DNA of 64,000 bases from Streptomyces capitiformicae (GCF_002214185.1 NZ_CP022161.1:8811486-8875485), one strand, 5' to 3'. Shown: positions 31,466 to 40,809, counted from the first letter of the stretch. A program made the numbers and translations. Notes: generated by a model from the sequence alone, not told the origin.

Positions 31466-33739
31466 TCATGAGAATGCCCTCAGTCGTAGGCTGTTCGTCA
31501 CGACGAAAACGGATGAAAAGGCCATCGCGGCCCCGGCGATCATCGGGTTGAGCAGCCCGGCGGCGGCCAGCGGCAGGGCGGCCACGTTGTATCCGAACGC
31601 CCAGACCAGGTTCCCCCTGATCGTGGTCAAGGTCCGCCGCGACAGCCGGATGGCGTCGGCGGCCACCCGCAGATCCCCGCGGACGAGTGTCAGGTCGCCC
31701 GCCTCGATCGCCGCGTCCGTCCCCGTGCCCATGGCAAGACCCAGGTCGGCCGTGGCCAGCGCGGCCGCGTCGTTGACCCCGTCCCCGACCATCGCGACCG
31801 TACGGCCCTCGGCCTGCAGCCGACGTACGACGTCGACCTTGTCCTGCGGCAGCACCTCGGCGATGACCTCGTCCACGCCGACCGCCGTCGCGACGGAACG
31901 TGCCACCCGCTCGTTGTCCCCGGTCAGCAGCACCGGCGTGAGCCCCAGTGCCCGCAGCCGTCGTACGGCCTCGGCGCTGGTCTCCTTGATCGCGTCGGCG
32001 ACCGTGACGACACCGAGTGCCACGCCGTCGCGGGCGACCACGACCGCTGTGTACCCCGCGTTCTCGGCGGCTTCCTTCGCGGCCTTCAGGGCCTCGGGGA
32101 GCGGGCCGTCATGGATCCGGCCCACCTGGACGTCGTGGCCCTCCACGTGGCCGTGTACGCCCTTCCCGGGCACGCTCTCGAAGTGCTCGACGGGTGGCAA
32201 GGCGCCGATCCGCTCCGCGGCGCCCGCCGCGATCGCCCGGGCGACGGGGTGCTCGGAGGCGTGTTCGACGGCGCCCGCGAGTCGCAGTACGTCCTCTTCG
32301 AGGACGTCTTCGCCGCTCTCTTCGGTGACATACACCTTCTGGAGGGTCATCCGGCCGGTGGTGACGGTGCCCGTCTTGTCCAGGACGACGGTGTCGACGC
32401 GGCGGGTGGACTCCAGGACCTCGGGGCCCTTGATGAGGATGCCGAGCTGGGCGCCGCGGCCCGTACCGACCAGCAGGGCGGTCGGGGTGGCGAGGCCCAG
32501 AGCGCACGGGCAGGCGATGATCAGGACCGCGACGGCCGCCGTGAAGGCCGCCGTCGTGTCGTCCGTGGCACCGAGCCAGGCGCCGAACGTGGCGACCGCG
32601 ACGAGCAGGACGACCGGGACGAACACGGCCGAGATCCGGTCGGCCAGCCGCTGCACCTCCGCCTTGCCGTTCTGCGCGTCCTCCACCAGTCGTGCCATCC
32701 GGGCCAGCTGGGTGTCCGCGCCGACCCGGGTCGCCTCGACGACGAGCCGGCCCCCGGCGTTCACGGTCGCGCCCGTGACGGAGTCCCCGACGGTCACGTC
32801 CACCGGTACCGACTCGCCCGTCAGCATGGACGCGTCGATGGCCGAGGAGCCCTCGACGACGGTCCCGTCGGTGGCGAGCTTCTCCCCGGGGCGTACGACG
32901 AAACGGTCGCCCACGGCGAGCCGGTCGACCGGGATCCGCACCTCCCGCCCCTCGCGCAGCACCGAGACGTCCTTGGCGCCCAGCTTCAGCAGCGCCTTGA
33001 GGGCGGCGCCCGCGCGGCGCTTGGAGCGGGCCTCCAGATAGCGGCCCAGGAGGATGAACGCGACGACCCCGGCGGCCACTTCGAGGTAGATCGTCGAGGG
33101 CCCCGCCGTACGCGCCACCGTGAACGTGAAGCCGTGCCGCATGCCCGGCATGCCCGCGTGTCCCCAGAACAGCGCCCACAGGGACCAGCCGAAGGCGGCG
33201 AGCGTGCCGACCGAGACGAGCGTGTCCATCGTGGCCGCGCCGTGCCGGAGATTGGTGAACGCGGCCCGGTGGAAGGGCAGCCCGCCCCAGACGACGACCG
33301 GAGCGGCGAGCGTCAGCGACAGCCACTGCCAGTTGTCGAACTGCAGGGCCGGGATCATGGACATGAGGACGACGGGGGCGGCGAGCAGCGCCGAGACGGT
33401 CAGGCGCCGGCGCAGGGAGGCGAGCTCGGGATCGTCGTCCTCGGCGGCCTGTTCCTGCTCCTGTGTCGCCTCGTCCTTCGGCGGAGCCGGTGGCGGGGGC
33501 TCCTCGGCCGTGTAGCCCGTCTTCACCACGGTCGCGATCAGATCGGCGACCTCTACCCCTACGGGGTAGGTGACTTTCGCCTTCTCCGTCGCGTAGTTCA
33601 CCGAGGCGGTGACTCCGTCCATGCGGTTGAGCTTCTTCTCGACGCGGGCCGCGCAGGAGGCGCAGGTCATGCCGCCGATGGTCAGCTCGACCTCATGGAC
33701 GGGTCCGCTTATGGCGGGCTCTGTCGTGGTGCTGGTCAT
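31466..33739 (-). CDS. copA: copper-exporting P1B-type ATPase
   Basis: 757 residues; exports Cu+ across the cytoplasmic membrane using ATP. One N-terminal heavy-metal domain with [16 protein letters not shown] (about residues 22-37), eight predicted membrane helices, the ion-binding CPC in [16 protein letters not shown] (about 400), the phosphorylation motif [12 protein letters not shown] (about 445), the SEHPVA nucleotide-binding HP motif, and the hinge [18 protein letters not shown] (about 650). The CPC plus HP combination indicates the Cu+/Ag+ subgroup. ATG 33739 has CGGAGC upstream. It lies 26 bp after the chaperone gene and probably shares its copper-regulated promoter; a CsoR-like palindrome also occurs inside this gene (33553-33569). 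Confidence 0.95.
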   Translation of the reverse strand: MTSTTTEPAISGPVHEVELTIGGMTCASCAARVEKKLNRMDGVTASVNYATEKAKVTYPVGVEVADLIATVVKTGYTAEEPPPPAPPKDEATQEQEQAAEDDDPELASLRRRLTVSALLAAPVVLMSMIPALQFDNWQWLSLTLAAPVVVWGGLPFHRAAFTNLRHGAATMDTLVSVGTLAAFGWSLWALFWGHAGMPGMRHGFTFTVARTAGPSTIYLEVAAGVVAFILLGRYLEARSKRRAGAALKALLKLGAKDVSVLREGREVRIPVDRLAVGDRFVVRPGEKLATDGTVVEGSSAIDASMLTGESVPVDVTVGDSVTGATVNAGGRLVVEATRVGADTQLARMARLVEDAQNGKAEVQRLADRISAVFVPVVLLVAVATFGAWLGATDDTTAAFTAAVAVLIIACPCALGLATPTALLVGTGRGAQLGILIKGPEVLESTRRVDTVVLDKTGTVTTGRMTLQKVYVTEESGEDVLEEDVLRLAGAVEHASEHPVARAIAAGAAERIGALPPVEHFESVPGKGVHGHVEGHDVQVGRIHDGPLPEALKAAKEAAENAGYTAVVVARDGVALGVVTVADAIKETSAEAVRRLRALGLTPVLLTGDNERVARSVATAVGVDEVIAEVLPQDKVDVVRRLQAEGRTVAMVGDGVNDAAALATADLGLAMGTGTDAAIEAGDLTLVRGDLRVAADAIRLSRRTLTTIRGNLVWAFGYNVAALPLAAAGLLNPMIAGAAMAFSSVFVVTNSLRLRAFS
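33553..33569. promoter_or_regulatory. CsoR-like palindrome inside copA coding sequence
   Basis: CTACCCC (33553-33559) and GGGGTAG (33563-33569) flank three bases. The overall shape matches the copper-repressor operator form TACCCC...GGGGTA seen upstream of copZ. On the coding strand it encodes Tyr-Pro-Val-Gly-Val using two GTA codons, which are rare in high-GC Streptomyces genes. Confidence 0.4.
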
Positions 33740-33765
33740 GTCCGTGCTCCGGGGAACGTGCGGCC

Positions 33766-34005
33766 TCAGACCCGGCCGACCAGTTCGAAGCCCGCCTCGT
33801 CCACGGCGGCGCGGACGGCCTCCTCGTCGAGCGGGGCGGCCGAGGTCACGGTGACCTCGCCGCTGGAGGCGACGGCCTTCACGGAGGAGACGCCGGCGAT
33901 CTCGGAGATCTCACCCGATACGGCGCCTTCGCAGTGCCCGCAGCTCATGCCGCTCACCTTGTAGACGGTGGTGACGGAACCCGGGGTGTCGGTCTGGGCG
34001 GTCAT
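33766..34005 (-). CDS. copZ: copper chaperone (heavy-metal-associated domain)
   Basis: 79 residues, a single ferredoxin-like HMA domain. The metal-binding motif is [18 protein letters not shown] (about residues 19-36), with the two cysteines that bind Cu+. TVYKVSG precedes it as the first strand, and [15 protein letters not shown] and [17 protein letters not shown] follow. ATG 34005 has AAGAGGAG about 8 bases upstream; the longer open frame to 34059 has no ribosome site. It delivers Cu+ to the CopA ATPase encoded 26 bp downstream, and both probably depend on the promoter with the 34063-34079 palindrome. Confidence 0.93.
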   Translation of the reverse strand: MTAQTDTPGSVTTVYKVSGMSCGHCEGAVSGEISEIAGVSSVKAVASSGEVTVTSAAPLDEEAVRAAVDEAGFELVGRV

Positions 34006-34062
34006 GTCGTTGCTCCTCTTCGGGGCATGTGGGGTTCGAGTAACCTTCAGAACACCCACTCT

Positions 34063-34079
34063 ATACCCCTAGGGGGTAT
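34063..34079. promoter_or_regulatory. CsoR-type copper operator upstream of copZ
   Basis: ATACCCCTAGGGGGTAT, a near-perfect palindrome with G/C-run arms flanked by TAT, matches the pattern of known CsoR operators in actinobacteria. It is 58 bp upstream of the copZ start. CsoR releases the DNA when it binds Cu+, inducing copZ-copA. No csoR gene is in the window. Confidence 0.75.
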
Positions 34080-34127
34080 GAATCCAAGAGGGGTCGAGTG
34101 AGTGAGGTCGCCGGCCCTGGGATCCGG

Positions 34128-34787
34128 TCAGGTGGCCGGAGTCGAGGCAGGGCCTCGGGCGAGCCTGTCGCCCACGAGGGGTTCGAGGTAGCGGAGCAGG
34201 ACGATCTTCAGCTCCTGGATGTACGCGTCGCACTCTGCGCCCTCGCTGGCGAGGACCAGCTCCAGGCCCGCCTTGTACATGGCCACGCAGACATGTGCGG
34301 TACGGGTGATGTCGACCGCGGGCGTGTCGGGCAGGAATGGCGAGAGCAGGGCCTCCACCCGCGCGACCAGGGTCGCGTGCAGGGCGTCGTGCTCCTCGGC
34401 GATCCGGCCCGGGATGTCGGGGCCGTGCATCAGCGTGAAGAACACCGGGTGTCGGCGGTTGAAGTCGATGAACCTGTCCACGGCCGCCGCGACGGCCTCC
34501 TCCAGCGGCGTCGCGGGGTCGATCGGGGCGAGCGCCTCGCCGTACGTCTCGCGCATCTCGTGCATGAGCCGCTCGCCCAGCTCGATCGCGATCGCTTCCT
34601 TGTTCGGGAAGAACTGGTACAGCGTGCCCGGCGAGACGCCCGCCTCGCGGGCGATGGCGTTGGTACTGGCGGCGGTGTAGCCGGTCGAGCAGAACACGGC
34701 GGCCGCGGCCTCGAGGAGCTGGGCGATGCGGCGCTCGCCGCGGGCCTGACGGCGGCGCGGCTGCTCCTTCTCCTGGTTCGTGGGCAC
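34128..34787 (-). CDS. TetR-family transcriptional regulator
   Basis: About 219 residues. N-terminal TetR HTH: RRIAQLLEAAAAVFCSTGYTAASTNAIAREAGVSPGTLYQFFPNKEAIAIELGERL (about 15-70), followed by an all-helical ligand domain (VDRFIDFNRRHPVFFTLMHGPDI). GTG 34787 (VPTNQEKEQPRRRQARGERR) gives the normal TetR length with a weak GGGGAT ribosome site; the frame is open to 34916 but that stretch covers the divergent promoter. It is transcribed away from the MMPL exporter gene, with operator-like repeats between them, so it likely represses that exporter and itself, being relieved by an amphipathic or toxic ligand. Confidence 0.88.
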   Translation of the reverse strand: MPTNQEKEQPRRRQARGERRIAQLLEAAAAVFCSTGYTAASTNAIAREAGVSPGTLYQFFPNKEAIAIELGERLMHEMRETYGEALAPIDPATPLEEAVAAAVDRFIDFNRRHPVFFTLMHGPDIPGRIAEEHDALHATLVARVEALLSPFLPDTPAVDITRTAHVCVAMYKAGLELVLASEGAECDAYIQELKIVLLRYLEPLVGDRLARGPASTPAT

Positions 34788-34815
34788 GCGGTTATCCCCA
34801 GCTTTCCGGACGTGA

Positions 34816-34876
34816 TTGACAAACACGAGTGGTCGCTCACATTCTGGTGAAACGCGAGCGATCTCTCGTGTTTGCC
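34816..34876. promoter_or_regulatory. promoter with paired TetR operators for the MMPL exporter
   Basis: A TTGACA hexamer (34816-34821) is followed after 18 bases by CATTCT (34840-34845), a plausible plus-strand promoter. Overlapping it, 34818-34840 and 34854-34876 form an imperfect 23-bp inverted repeat (19 of 23 pairs; ends CAAACACGAG and CTCGTGTTTG). The right arm also contains a near-perfect small palindrome, CGAGCGATCTCTCG. The arrangement suits repression by the adjacent TetR protein. Confidence 0.65.
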
Positions 34877-34957
34877 AGTCTATGGGTTGGCTCTTCCATG
34901 CTGCCCGGCTGCGCACAGCACGGACCAGAGTGATCAGAGTGAAGGGGACACCGCACC

Positions 34958-37210
34958 ATGACCGAAGTCAACAGGCCGCCCGGAGTGGGTGGCTGGACCC
35001 GCCTGGTGACCGCGCGTCCCCGGCTCTCCCTGCTCATCGCCCTGCTGATCACGGCCCTCGCGGTCGTGGCGGGCAGCGATGTGGCGGATCGCCTGGGCAG
35101 CGGCGGCTGGGAGGATCCGAAGGCCGAGTCGACGTACGCGACGAAGGCACTGGAGCGCGAGTTCCCCGACTCCCAGCCGAACTTCCTGCTGCTGGTCGAC
35201 GCGGGCAGCGCCTCGGTCGACGACCCGGAGGTCGCCGCCGAGGCGAAGCGGCTGGCCGAGCGACTCGCCGCCGAGAAGGGCGTGACCGGCGTCGGTTCCT
35301 ACTGGCAGTCCGGCGCCCCCACGCTGCGCGCCGAGGACGGCCGGGAGGCGCTGATAGCGGCCCGCCTCACGGGCGACGAGACGGCGGTGAACGAGACCCT
35401 GGACCGCATCGCGCCCGAGTTCCGCGGCGCGCACGGCCCGGTGGACGTCAAGATCGGCGGCATCATCGCCGTGCGCCACGAGATGCAGGCGATCATCCAG
35501 GAGGATCTGCTGCGGGCCGAGATGATCGCCCTGCCCGTGACCCTCGTCCTGCTGGTCATGGTCTTCGGCAGCGCGGTCGCCGCCCTGCTGCCGCTCGGCG
35601 TGGGCATCGTCGCGATCCTCGGCACCAACGCGATCCTGCGCGGCCTCACCGAGGTCACCGACGTCTCGGTCTTCGCCCAGAACCTGACGACGGCCCTGGG
35701 CCTGGGCCTCGCCATCGACTACGCCCTCTTCATCGTCCGCCGCTTCCGCGAGGAACTCTCCACGGGCGCCACCCCCTTGACCGCGGTGGCCACAACGCTC
35801 CGCACCGCCGGCCGCACGGTCCTCTTCTCCGCCCTCACGGTCGCCGTCTCCCTGGCCGCCATGATGGTCTTCCCGCAGTACTTCCTGAAGTCCTTCGCCT
35901 ACGCGGGCATCGCGGTGGTCCTGCTGGCCGCGGCAGCGGCCCTGATCCTCCTCCCGGCGGCCCTGGTGCTGCTGGGCGAGCGGGTCAACGCGCTGGACAT
36001 GCGGCGACTGTTCAGGCGCGGGAAGGCGAAGACGAAGGGCGAGGGCATGGCTGCCTCCTCGGCAGCGGAGGAGGGCGCGGTCTGGGGCCGGATGGCAGCG
36101 CTCGTGATGCGCCGCGCCCCGTTCTTCGCGGTCGCCACGACTGCCGGCCTGGTCCTCCTGGGCCTGCCCTTCCTGGGCGTGAAGTTCGGTACGGCCGACG
36201 ACCGCCAGCTGCCCTCCTCCGCCGAGTCCCACGTGGTGCAGCAGCACATCCGCGACGGATTCCCCGGCAGCCCCGGGGGCGGCCTGGAGGTGCTGGCGGA
36301 AGGCAAGGCGACGGAGACGGAGTACGCCGCGTACAAGGAACGGATCGCCGACCTGCCCGAGGTGCTCCGGGTGGACGGTCCGCTGGTGCAGGGCGACGCG
36401 GCCTACTTCACGGTGCTGCCGAAGGGCGAGCCGGTGGACGAGGGCGCGCAACGCCTGGTGGACGACATCAGGGCGACGGACGCCCCCTTCGAGACCTCGG
36501 TGACGGGCACGGCGGCGGTCCTGGTCGACACGAAGTCCGCGATAGGGAACGGCATCCCCTGGGCCCTGTCCTTCATCGCGATCGTCACCCTGATCCTGGT
36601 CTTCCTCCTCACCGGCAGTGTGCTGATCCCCCTCCAGGCGGTCCTGCTCAACGCGCTCAGCCTCACCGCGATGTTCGGCGCGATGGTCTGGATCTTCCAG
36701 GACGGCCACCTCTCCGACCTCCTGGCCTTCACCAGCCCGGGCTCCATAGAGACCACCCTCCCGGTCCTGATGTTCTGCGTGGCCTTCGGACTCTCCATGG
36801 ACTACGGCGTCTTCCTGCTCTCCCGCATCAAGGAGGAGTACGACCACACCGGCGACCACGCCGCCTCCGTCCGCTTCGGCCTCCAGCGCACCGGCGGCCT
36901 CATCACGGCCGCCGCCGTCATCCTGGCCGTGGTCATGATCGCCATAGGCACGTCCCGCGTCACCAACACCAAGATGCTCGGCCTGGGCATAGCCCTCGCC
37001 GTCCTGATGGACGCAATGGTCGTCCGCAGCCTCCTGGTCCCCGCAGTCATGCGCCTCACAGGCCGAGCCACATGGTGGGCCCCCGCCCCCTTCAAGCGCT
37101 TCCACGAACGCTTCGGTCTGACCGAGGGCGAGCCCGCGTCCACGACACCATTGACCGCTGAGGCGGAGCAGGAGAACCCGGAGCCGATATCCAGCCCGTC
37201 CCGGGTCTGA
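34958..37210 (+). CDS. MMPL/RND-type membrane exporter
   Basis: 750 residues with the two-fold repeated MMPL architecture. The first helix ([23 protein letters not shown], about 22-44) is followed by an external loop, then helices 2-6 ([51 protein letters not shown]). The second half repeats this ([50 protein letters not shown]). The Asp-Tyr pairs in AIDYALF and SMDYGVF are the proton-relay residues of the family. ATG 34958 has AAGGGG upstream. It probably exports lipids or hydrophobic drugs under control of the divergent TetR. A C-terminal tail of about 40 residues is low complexity. Confidence 0.92.
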   Translation: MTEVNRPPGVGGWTRLVTARPRLSLLIALLITALAVVAGSDVADRLGSGGWEDPKAESTYATKALEREFPDSQPNFLLLVDAGSASVDDPEVAAEAKRLAERLAAEKGVTGVGSYWQSGAPTLRAEDGREALIAARLTGDETAVNETLDRIAPEFRGAHGPVDVKIGGIIAVRHEMQAIIQEDLLRAEMIALPVTLVLLVMVFGSAVAALLPLGVGIVAILGTNAILRGLTEVTDVSVFAQNLTTALGLGLAIDYALFIVRRFREELSTGATPLTAVATTLRTAGRTVLFSALTVAVSLAAMMVFPQYFLKSFAYAGIAVVLLAAAAALILLPAALVLLGERVNALDMRRLFRRGKAKTKGEGMAASSAAEEGAVWGRMAALVMRRAPFFAVATTAGLVLLGLPFLGVKFGTADDRQLPSSAESHVVQQHIRDGFPGSPGGGLEVLAEGKATETEYAAYKERIADLPEVLRVDGPLVQGDAAYFTVLPKGEPVDEGAQRLVDDIRATDAPFETSVTGTAAVLVDTKSAIGNGIPWALSFIAIVTLILVFLLTGSVLIPLQAVLLNALSLTAMFGAMVWIFQDGHLSDLLAFTSPGSIETTLPVLMFCVAFGLSMDYGVFLLSRIKEEYDHTGDHAASVRFGLQRTGGLITAAAVILAVVMIAIGTSRVTNTKMLGLGIALAVLMDAMVVRSLLVPAVMRLTGRATWWAPAPFKRFHERFGLTEGEPASTTPLTAEAEQENPEPISSPSRV

Positions 37211-37223
37211 GGACGCGAAGGGC

Positions 37224-37401
37224 CGCAGGCCCCTTCAGGGGGGCGGGGCTGTGTCGATGTGCGGCTCCGCCGCGTGGGCGCGACAAGCCCCCACCCACCT
37301 GCACCCGCCAAACAACCCCACCCACCCGAGCTCGAAGGCGTTGCGGGGTCGAAGAGGCGGCAGCCCCTCGGGATGGGGACGGGTAGGGGCGGCGGGGGCG
37401 A
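37224..37401. repeat. intergenic composite repeat, copy without the palindromic insert
   Basis: This ~180-bp non-coding block (start of the 235-bp gap before the alcohol dehydrogenase gene) closely matches 47080-47276. Shared blocks include GGGGCTGTGTCGAT, GCGGCTCCGCCGCGTGGGCG, AGCCCCCACCCACC and the end block AGGGGCGGCGGGGGCGA. In place of the palindromic element present at 47211-47253 it has an uninterrupted GATGGGGACGGG. Such blocks are dispersed in many Streptomyces intergenic regions. Confidence 0.8.
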
Positions 37402-37445
37402 GAATACTGCTCGGCAGCACGACGGCCGGTCGAAAGGTGAGGCAG

Positions 37446-38489
37446 ATGCGCGCGGTGGTGTTCGAGCAGTTCGGCGAGCCGGCCGAGATACGGAACGTGC
37501 CGGACCCGACCCCACCGGCCCACGGCGTAGTCGTACGAGTCGAAGCGACCGGCCTCTGCCGCAGCGACTGGCACGGCTGGCAGGGCCACGACCCGGACAT
37601 CACCCTGCCCCACGTCCCCGGCCATGAACTCGCCGGAGTCGTGGAGACGGTCGGCGCCCGGGTGACCGCCTGGCACCCCGGCGACCGCGTCACCGTCCCC
37701 TTCATCTGCGCCTGCGGAACCTGCGCGTCCTGCGCCGCAGGCGACCAACAGGTGTGCGAGCGGCAGACCCAACCGGGCTTCACCCACTGGGGCTCGTTCG
37801 CCCAGTACGTGTCACTGGACCACGCCGACGTGAACCTCGTGGCCCTGCCCGAGGAACTGTCGTACGGCACGGCGGCCTCCCTGGGCTGCCGCTTCGCCAC
37901 GGCGTTCCGCGCGGTCGTGGCACAGGGCCGCGTCAAGGCGGGCGAATGGGTCGCGGTGCACGGGTGCGGTGGCGTGGGCCTGTCGGCGGTGATGATCGCG
38001 GCGGCCTCCGGCGCCCGTGTGATCGCCGTGGACGTCTCCGCCCAGGCCCTGGACCTGGCGAGGAAGTTCGGCGCGGCGGAGTGCGTGGATGCCTCCGGCG
38101 TACCGGACACGGCCGAGGCGATACGCGACCTCACCGCCGGCGGCGCCCATCTCTCCCTGGACGCCTTGGGCTCCCCGCTCACCTGCGCGGCCTCGGTCAA
38201 CAGCCTCCGCCGCCGAGGCCGCCACATCCAGGTCGGCCTGCTCCCCTCCGAGACCGGCACCACCCCGGTCCCCATGGCCCGAGCGATCGCCCTGGAACTC
38301 GAACTCCTGGGCAGCCACGGCATGCAGGCCCACGCCTATCCGGACATGCTGGAACTGGTCCGCGCGGGCGTCCTGCGCCCCGACCTCCTGGTGACCTCGA
38401 CGATCCCGCTGGCCACGGCCCCGGCCGCCCTCGCGGCGATGGACACGACACCCGGCAGCGGAGTGACGGTCATCCAGCCGTGGAGCTGA
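37446..38489 (+). CDS. zinc-dependent alcohol dehydrogenase (MDR family)
   Basis: 347 residues. The N-terminal GroES-like domain shows [20 protein letters not shown], catalytic zinc ligands in [12 protein letters not shown] and [17 protein letters not shown], and structural zinc cysteines in [19 protein letters not shown]. The Rossmann domain has [27 protein letters not shown] (about 170-196). Probably oxidises an alcohol or reduces an aldehyde with NAD(P)H; substrate unknown. ATG 37446 has AAGGTGAGG about 6 bases upstream. Monocistronic, convergent with the broken acetyltransferase gene, with only about 20 bp between their 3' ends. Confidence 0.92.
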   Translation: MRAVVFEQFGEPAEIRNVPDPTPPAHGVVVRVEATGLCRSDWHGWQGHDPDITLPHVPGHELAGVVETVGARVTAWHPGDRVTVPFICACGTCASCAAGDQQVCERQTQPGFTHWGSFAQYVSLDHADVNLVALPEELSYGTAASLGCRFATAFRAVVAQGRVKAGEWVAVHGCGGVGLSAVMIAAASGARVIAVDVSAQALDLARKFGAAECVDASGVPDTAEAIRDLTAGGAHLSLDALGSPLTCAASVNSLRRRGRHIQVGLLPSETGTTPVPMARAIALELELLGSHGMQAHAYPDMLELVRAGVLRPDLLVTSTIPLATAPAALAAMDTTPGSGVTVIQPWS

Positions 38490-38782
38490 CCCGACCGATC
38501 TCGGGCCGCCCCCGATGGGCGGCCCACTCGGGGGCGAGGATCGACATCCGTACGGCGTCGATCCACTCCCCGTCCTGCCACAGGGTCTGCCGCTCGATAC
38601 CCTCGGCCACGAAACCGGCCTTCTCGTAGGCACGCCGCGCCCGGGGGTTGTGGGTGAACACCTCCAACGAGACGCGGTGCAGGCCGAGCCGTTCGAAGGC
38701 GTGGCCGACGGTCAGCCGCACGGCCTCCGTGCCCAGGCCACGGTCCAGCCCGCCGGGCCCGATCAGGATCGGTTGTCCTCGT

Positions 38783-38827
38783 CCCTCCCCCAGTTCTCGG
38801 CTTCGCTCGAACCGGGGGGACCCCCAT
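38783..38827. mobile_element. palindromic repeat element, copy 1
   Basis: A ~45-bp element with outer arms CTCCCCC and GGGGGGAC and an inner TTCTCGGCTTCGCTCGAA hairpin. It shares about 40 bp with copies at 38914-38958 and (inverted) 47211-47253. It encodes nothing; it can fold into one long hairpin like a REP/MITE. Confidence 0.75.
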
Positions 38828-38913
38828 GTTCAGCACGGCCTCCGTGCCCAGGCCACGGTCCAGCCCGCCGGGCCCGATCAGGATCCGGAACGAGCAGCTG
38901 CGGTTGTCCTCGT

Positions 38914-38958
38914 CCCTCCCCCAGTTCTCGGCTTCGCTCGAACCGGGGGGACCCCCAT
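38914..38958. mobile_element. palindromic repeat element, copy 2
   Basis: Identical to copy 1 over 45 bp and part of the duplicated segment. This is the copy directly adjoining the intact N-terminal coding half, where it replaces the codons after AVLN. Confidence 0.75.
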
Positions 38959-39241
38959 GTTCAGCACGGCCTCACCGACGAGTTCGCCACTCGCCCGGTC
39001 CACGATGCCGAGGTCGAGACGGTCGCTCTGGTCATTGCGAGTGCCGTACCAGGAGCGCAGCCGGTCCAGGCCGAGCGCTTCGGCCGGGCTGCCGGTGAGC
39101 CGTATGACCTCCGGATCGGACAGGATCCGGGCCATCACGGGCACGTCGTTCTCGGTGAACGGCCGCAGCACGGTCCGCTCACCGGTGAGCACGGGTTTCT
39201 CGGAAAAGCTCATCCCCGGATCCTGACCAGCGGACGGACCC

Positions 39242-39290
39242 GGGGACAAACGAATAAGGGGACAGAGGGACAAAGGGACAAGTGAACAAG
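39242..39290. repeat. purine-rich GGGACAA-type short repeat
   Basis: Several imperfect 8-9-bp units (GGGGACAGA, GGGACAAA, GGGACAAG, TGAACAAG) lie in the 93-bp gap between the small HTH gene and the broken acetyltransferase gene. Its role is unknown. Confidence 0.6.
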
Positions 39291-39306
39291 TGGCGTGCGG
39301 AGCCGG

Positions 39307-39507
39307 TCAGTCGACCTTGCGCCCCCGGTTTCCCGGTCTGGAGGCGACCCAGGCGCGGACCGTGTCGGCGTACCAGTAGGGCTTGCCGCACTCCACATGG
39401 TCGGGCGGCGGCAGCAGCCCGTGTTTGCGGTACGAGCGGACGGTGTCGGGCTGCACACGGATGTGCGCCGCGATGTCCTTGTACGACCAGAGGCATCGGT
39501 CGGTCAT
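39307..39507 (-). CDS. small MerR/excisionase-like HTH protein
   Basis: 66 residues: MTDRCLWSYKDIAAHIRVQP, DTVRSYRKHGLLPPPDHVE, then GKPYWYADTVRAWVASRPGN. This is a minimal winged helix of the MerR/AlpA/Xis superfamily, with a DNA-recognition helix around IRVQPDTVRSYRKHG and a wing around HVECGKPYWY. ATG 39507 is preceded by GAGGTGCC. Such proteins act as excisionases in integrated elements or as small regulators. No integrase, att site or phage gene is nearby, so a regulatory role or an orphan remnant are both possible. Upstream of the broken acetyltransferase on the same strand, 93 bp apart. Confidence 0.8.
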   Translation of the reverse strand: MTDRCLWSYKDIAAHIRVQPDTVRSYRKHGLLPPPDHVECGKPYWYADTVRAWVASRPGNRGRKVD

Positions 39508-39659
39508 CAATGGCACCTCGCGCTGGCGATCACAAAACCTGTGCCCCCTCAACGACACACAGTGATCACCAGGGCCCCGCTGTCGGCTGCCTGTGACACC
39601 ACACCCGCGCACCCGTGACACCTGTGACAGAAGGGTGCCTTTGTGACGCAGCCGAGTGC

Positions 39660-39788
39660 CAGCGCGCCCCGAATGGGCCGCAGGCCCAAAAAGGGGCGCG
39701 GGGAACTGCGCGACCAGCCACGACGAACCCGCAACCCGAAACGGACCCGCACCCCAACGGCGCTGCACGGCTCAACCCAGCGGAGCGC
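39660..39788. repeat. intergenic GGGGCGCGGGGAACTG-type repeat
   Basis: A block containing GGGCCGCAGGCCC and AAGGGGCGCGGGGAACTG, then GCGCGACCAGCCACGACG and repeated CCCGCAAC/CCCGCACC words. It resembles the most common short dispersed intergenic repeat of Streptomyces genomes and shares its GGGGCGCGGGG word with the block at 47100. It abuts the 3' end of the sugar isomerase gene and fills much of the 39508-39788 gap. Confidence 0.65.
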
Positions 39789-40715
39789 TCACGCCCCACA
39801 GGAGCGCAAGAACGCCCGAGTCCGCTGAGCAATGGGCAACGGCTTGTCCGGCGCACACGGATACATGTCCTGCTCGACGATCGCGAACAGATCCACATCC
39901 AGCTTCGCCGCAGCGGCCAGCACCGGCTCGAGCGCCGGCACACCCGCCGGCGGCTCACACATCACACCCTTCGCCACAGCCGGCCCGAACGGAATCCCGT
40001 TCGCGCGGACCTCGGCGAGGATCTCGGGATCGACCTGCTTGAGGTGCAGATACCCGATGCGCTCCCCGTACGTCTCGATCAGCTTGACGCTGTCGCCGCC
40101 GCAGTAGGCGTAGTGCCCGGTGTCGAGGCAGAGCGAGACGACCGACGAGTCCGTGCCGTCGAGGAACCGGACGACGTTCTCCTCGCTGTCGATGTGGGTG
40201 TCCGCGTGCGGGTGGACGACGATCTGCAGCCCGTACCGCTCACGCACCTCCCGGCCGAGCCGCTCGGTGAGCTGGGTGAGGTGCCGCCACTGCTCGGCGG
40301 TCAGCTCGCTCGGCTCCAGTACCTTGCCCGTCTTGTCGTCCCGCCAGAAGGACGGGATGACGACGAGGTGCTTGGCGCCCATCGCCTGCGCGAGGACCGC
40401 GTTGTCGGCCACGTGCGCCCAGGTCTTCTCCCAGACGTCGGGGCCGTGGTGCAGCCCGGTGAAGACCGTGCCGGCCGACACTTTCAGGCCACGTTTGGCG
40501 GTCTCCTCGGTGAGGACGGCCGGGTCGGTCGGCAGATAGCCGTACGGGCCCAGCTCGATCCACTCGTAGCCGGACGCAGCGACCTCGTCGAGGAAGCGCT
40601 GCCAGGGGACCTGCTGAGGGTCGTCGGGGAACCATACGCCCCAGGAGTCGGGCGCCGAGCCGATGCGGATGCGTGAGACACCGGAAACTTGGGACTGAGG
40701 TGACAACGACGTCAT
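39789..40715 (-). CDS. TIM-barrel sugar isomerase/dehydratase of inositol catabolism (IolE/IolH-like)
   Basis: 308 residues, AP_endonuc_2 (xylose-isomerase-like TIM barrel) family. Starts with RIRIGSAPDSWGVWFPDDPQQVPWQRFLDEVAASGYEWIELGPYGYL; metal-ligand candidates are Glu in WIELG, the His pair in VVHPHADTHID, Asp/His in CLDTGHYAYCGGD, and Glu in FAIVEQDMYP. Such proteins act as inosose dehydratase (IolE) or isomerase (IolI/IolH) in myo-inositol breakdown; which one cannot be settled by eye. ATG 40715 begins a tail before the conserved core, with a poor ribosome site. It is transcribed divergently from iolC, sharing a 124-bp promoter region. Confidence 0.82.
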   Translation of the reverse strand: MTSLSPQSQVSGVSRIRIGSAPDSWGVWFPDDPQQVPWQRFLDEVAASGYEWIELGPYGYLPTDPAVLTEETAKRGLKVSAGTVFTGLHHGPDVWEKTWAHVADNAVLAQAMGAKHLVVIPSFWRDDKTGKVLEPSELTAEQWRHLTQLTERLGREVRERYGLQIVVHPHADTHIDSEENVVRFLDGTDSSVVSLCLDTGHYAYCGGDSVKLIETYGERIGYLHLKQVDPEILAEVRANGIPFGPAVAKGVMCEPPAGVPALEPVLAAAAKLDVDLFAIVEQDMYPCAPDKPLPIAQRTRAFLRSCGA

Positions 40716-40764
40716 GGGCGTCAGCTTCAGGCCGGAAAGGAATGGTGTCAATAGGTAGTCCGAA

Positions 40765-40809
40765 TGTCTGGACAAAACATTGACAGGGTCGCTCCGGCGG
40801 AGCTAGACC
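40765..40809 (+). promoter_or_regulatory. iolC operon promoter and operator
   Basis: TTGACA (40780-40785) and TAGACC (40804-40809), spacing 18, make a good housekeeping-type promoter about 30 bp before iolC. TGTCTGGACA (40765-40774), a perfect TGTC/GACA palindrome, overlaps its upstream edge and lies in the shared region with the divergent isomerase gene. A GntR- or LacI-type inositol regulator is the likely ligand; none is encoded here. Confidence 0.6.

Larger units (their letters stand above)
38721..38966. repeat. tandem duplication within the broken acetyltransferase gene
   Basis: The segment beginning CGGCCTCCGTGCCCAGGCCA occurs at 38721-38835 (115 bp) and 38836-38966 (131 bp), identical except that the first lacks the 16 bases CGGAACGAGCAGCTGC. 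Each copy ends with one palindromic element, so the duplication followed the insertion. Confidence 0.9.
38470..39213 (-). pseudogene. GNAT acetyltransferase gene broken by a palindromic repeat insertion and tandem duplication
   Basis: The N-terminal part (from ATG 39213: SFSEKPVLTGERTVLRPFTE ... GELVGEAVLN) and the C-terminal part (RLTVGHAFERLGLHRVSLEV, then RARRAYEKAGFVAEGIERQ, to stop 38470) are clearly two halves of one RimJ/RimL-type N-acetyltransferase. Between them a ~43-bp palindromic element interrupts the codons for LNWDEDNRS, and the interrupted segment is duplicated (38721-38835 and 38836-38966; the first copy lacks 16 bp). The N-terminal frame therefore ends at a stop near 38878, inside the second copy. 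The acetyl-CoA-binding motif A region (normally R/QxxGxG/A) falls in the damaged area, so the protein should be inactive. Confidence 0.85.

Noticed and set aside
34031-34044. tRNA T-loop-like GGGTTCGAGTAACC
   Set aside because: No acceptor stem, anticodon arm or D-arm around it; it is in the copper promoter region.
39307-39507. Excisionase of an integrated element
   Set aside because: The small HTH protein resembles excisionases, but no integrase, att repeat, tRNA or plasmid gene is nearby, so an integrated element is not supported.
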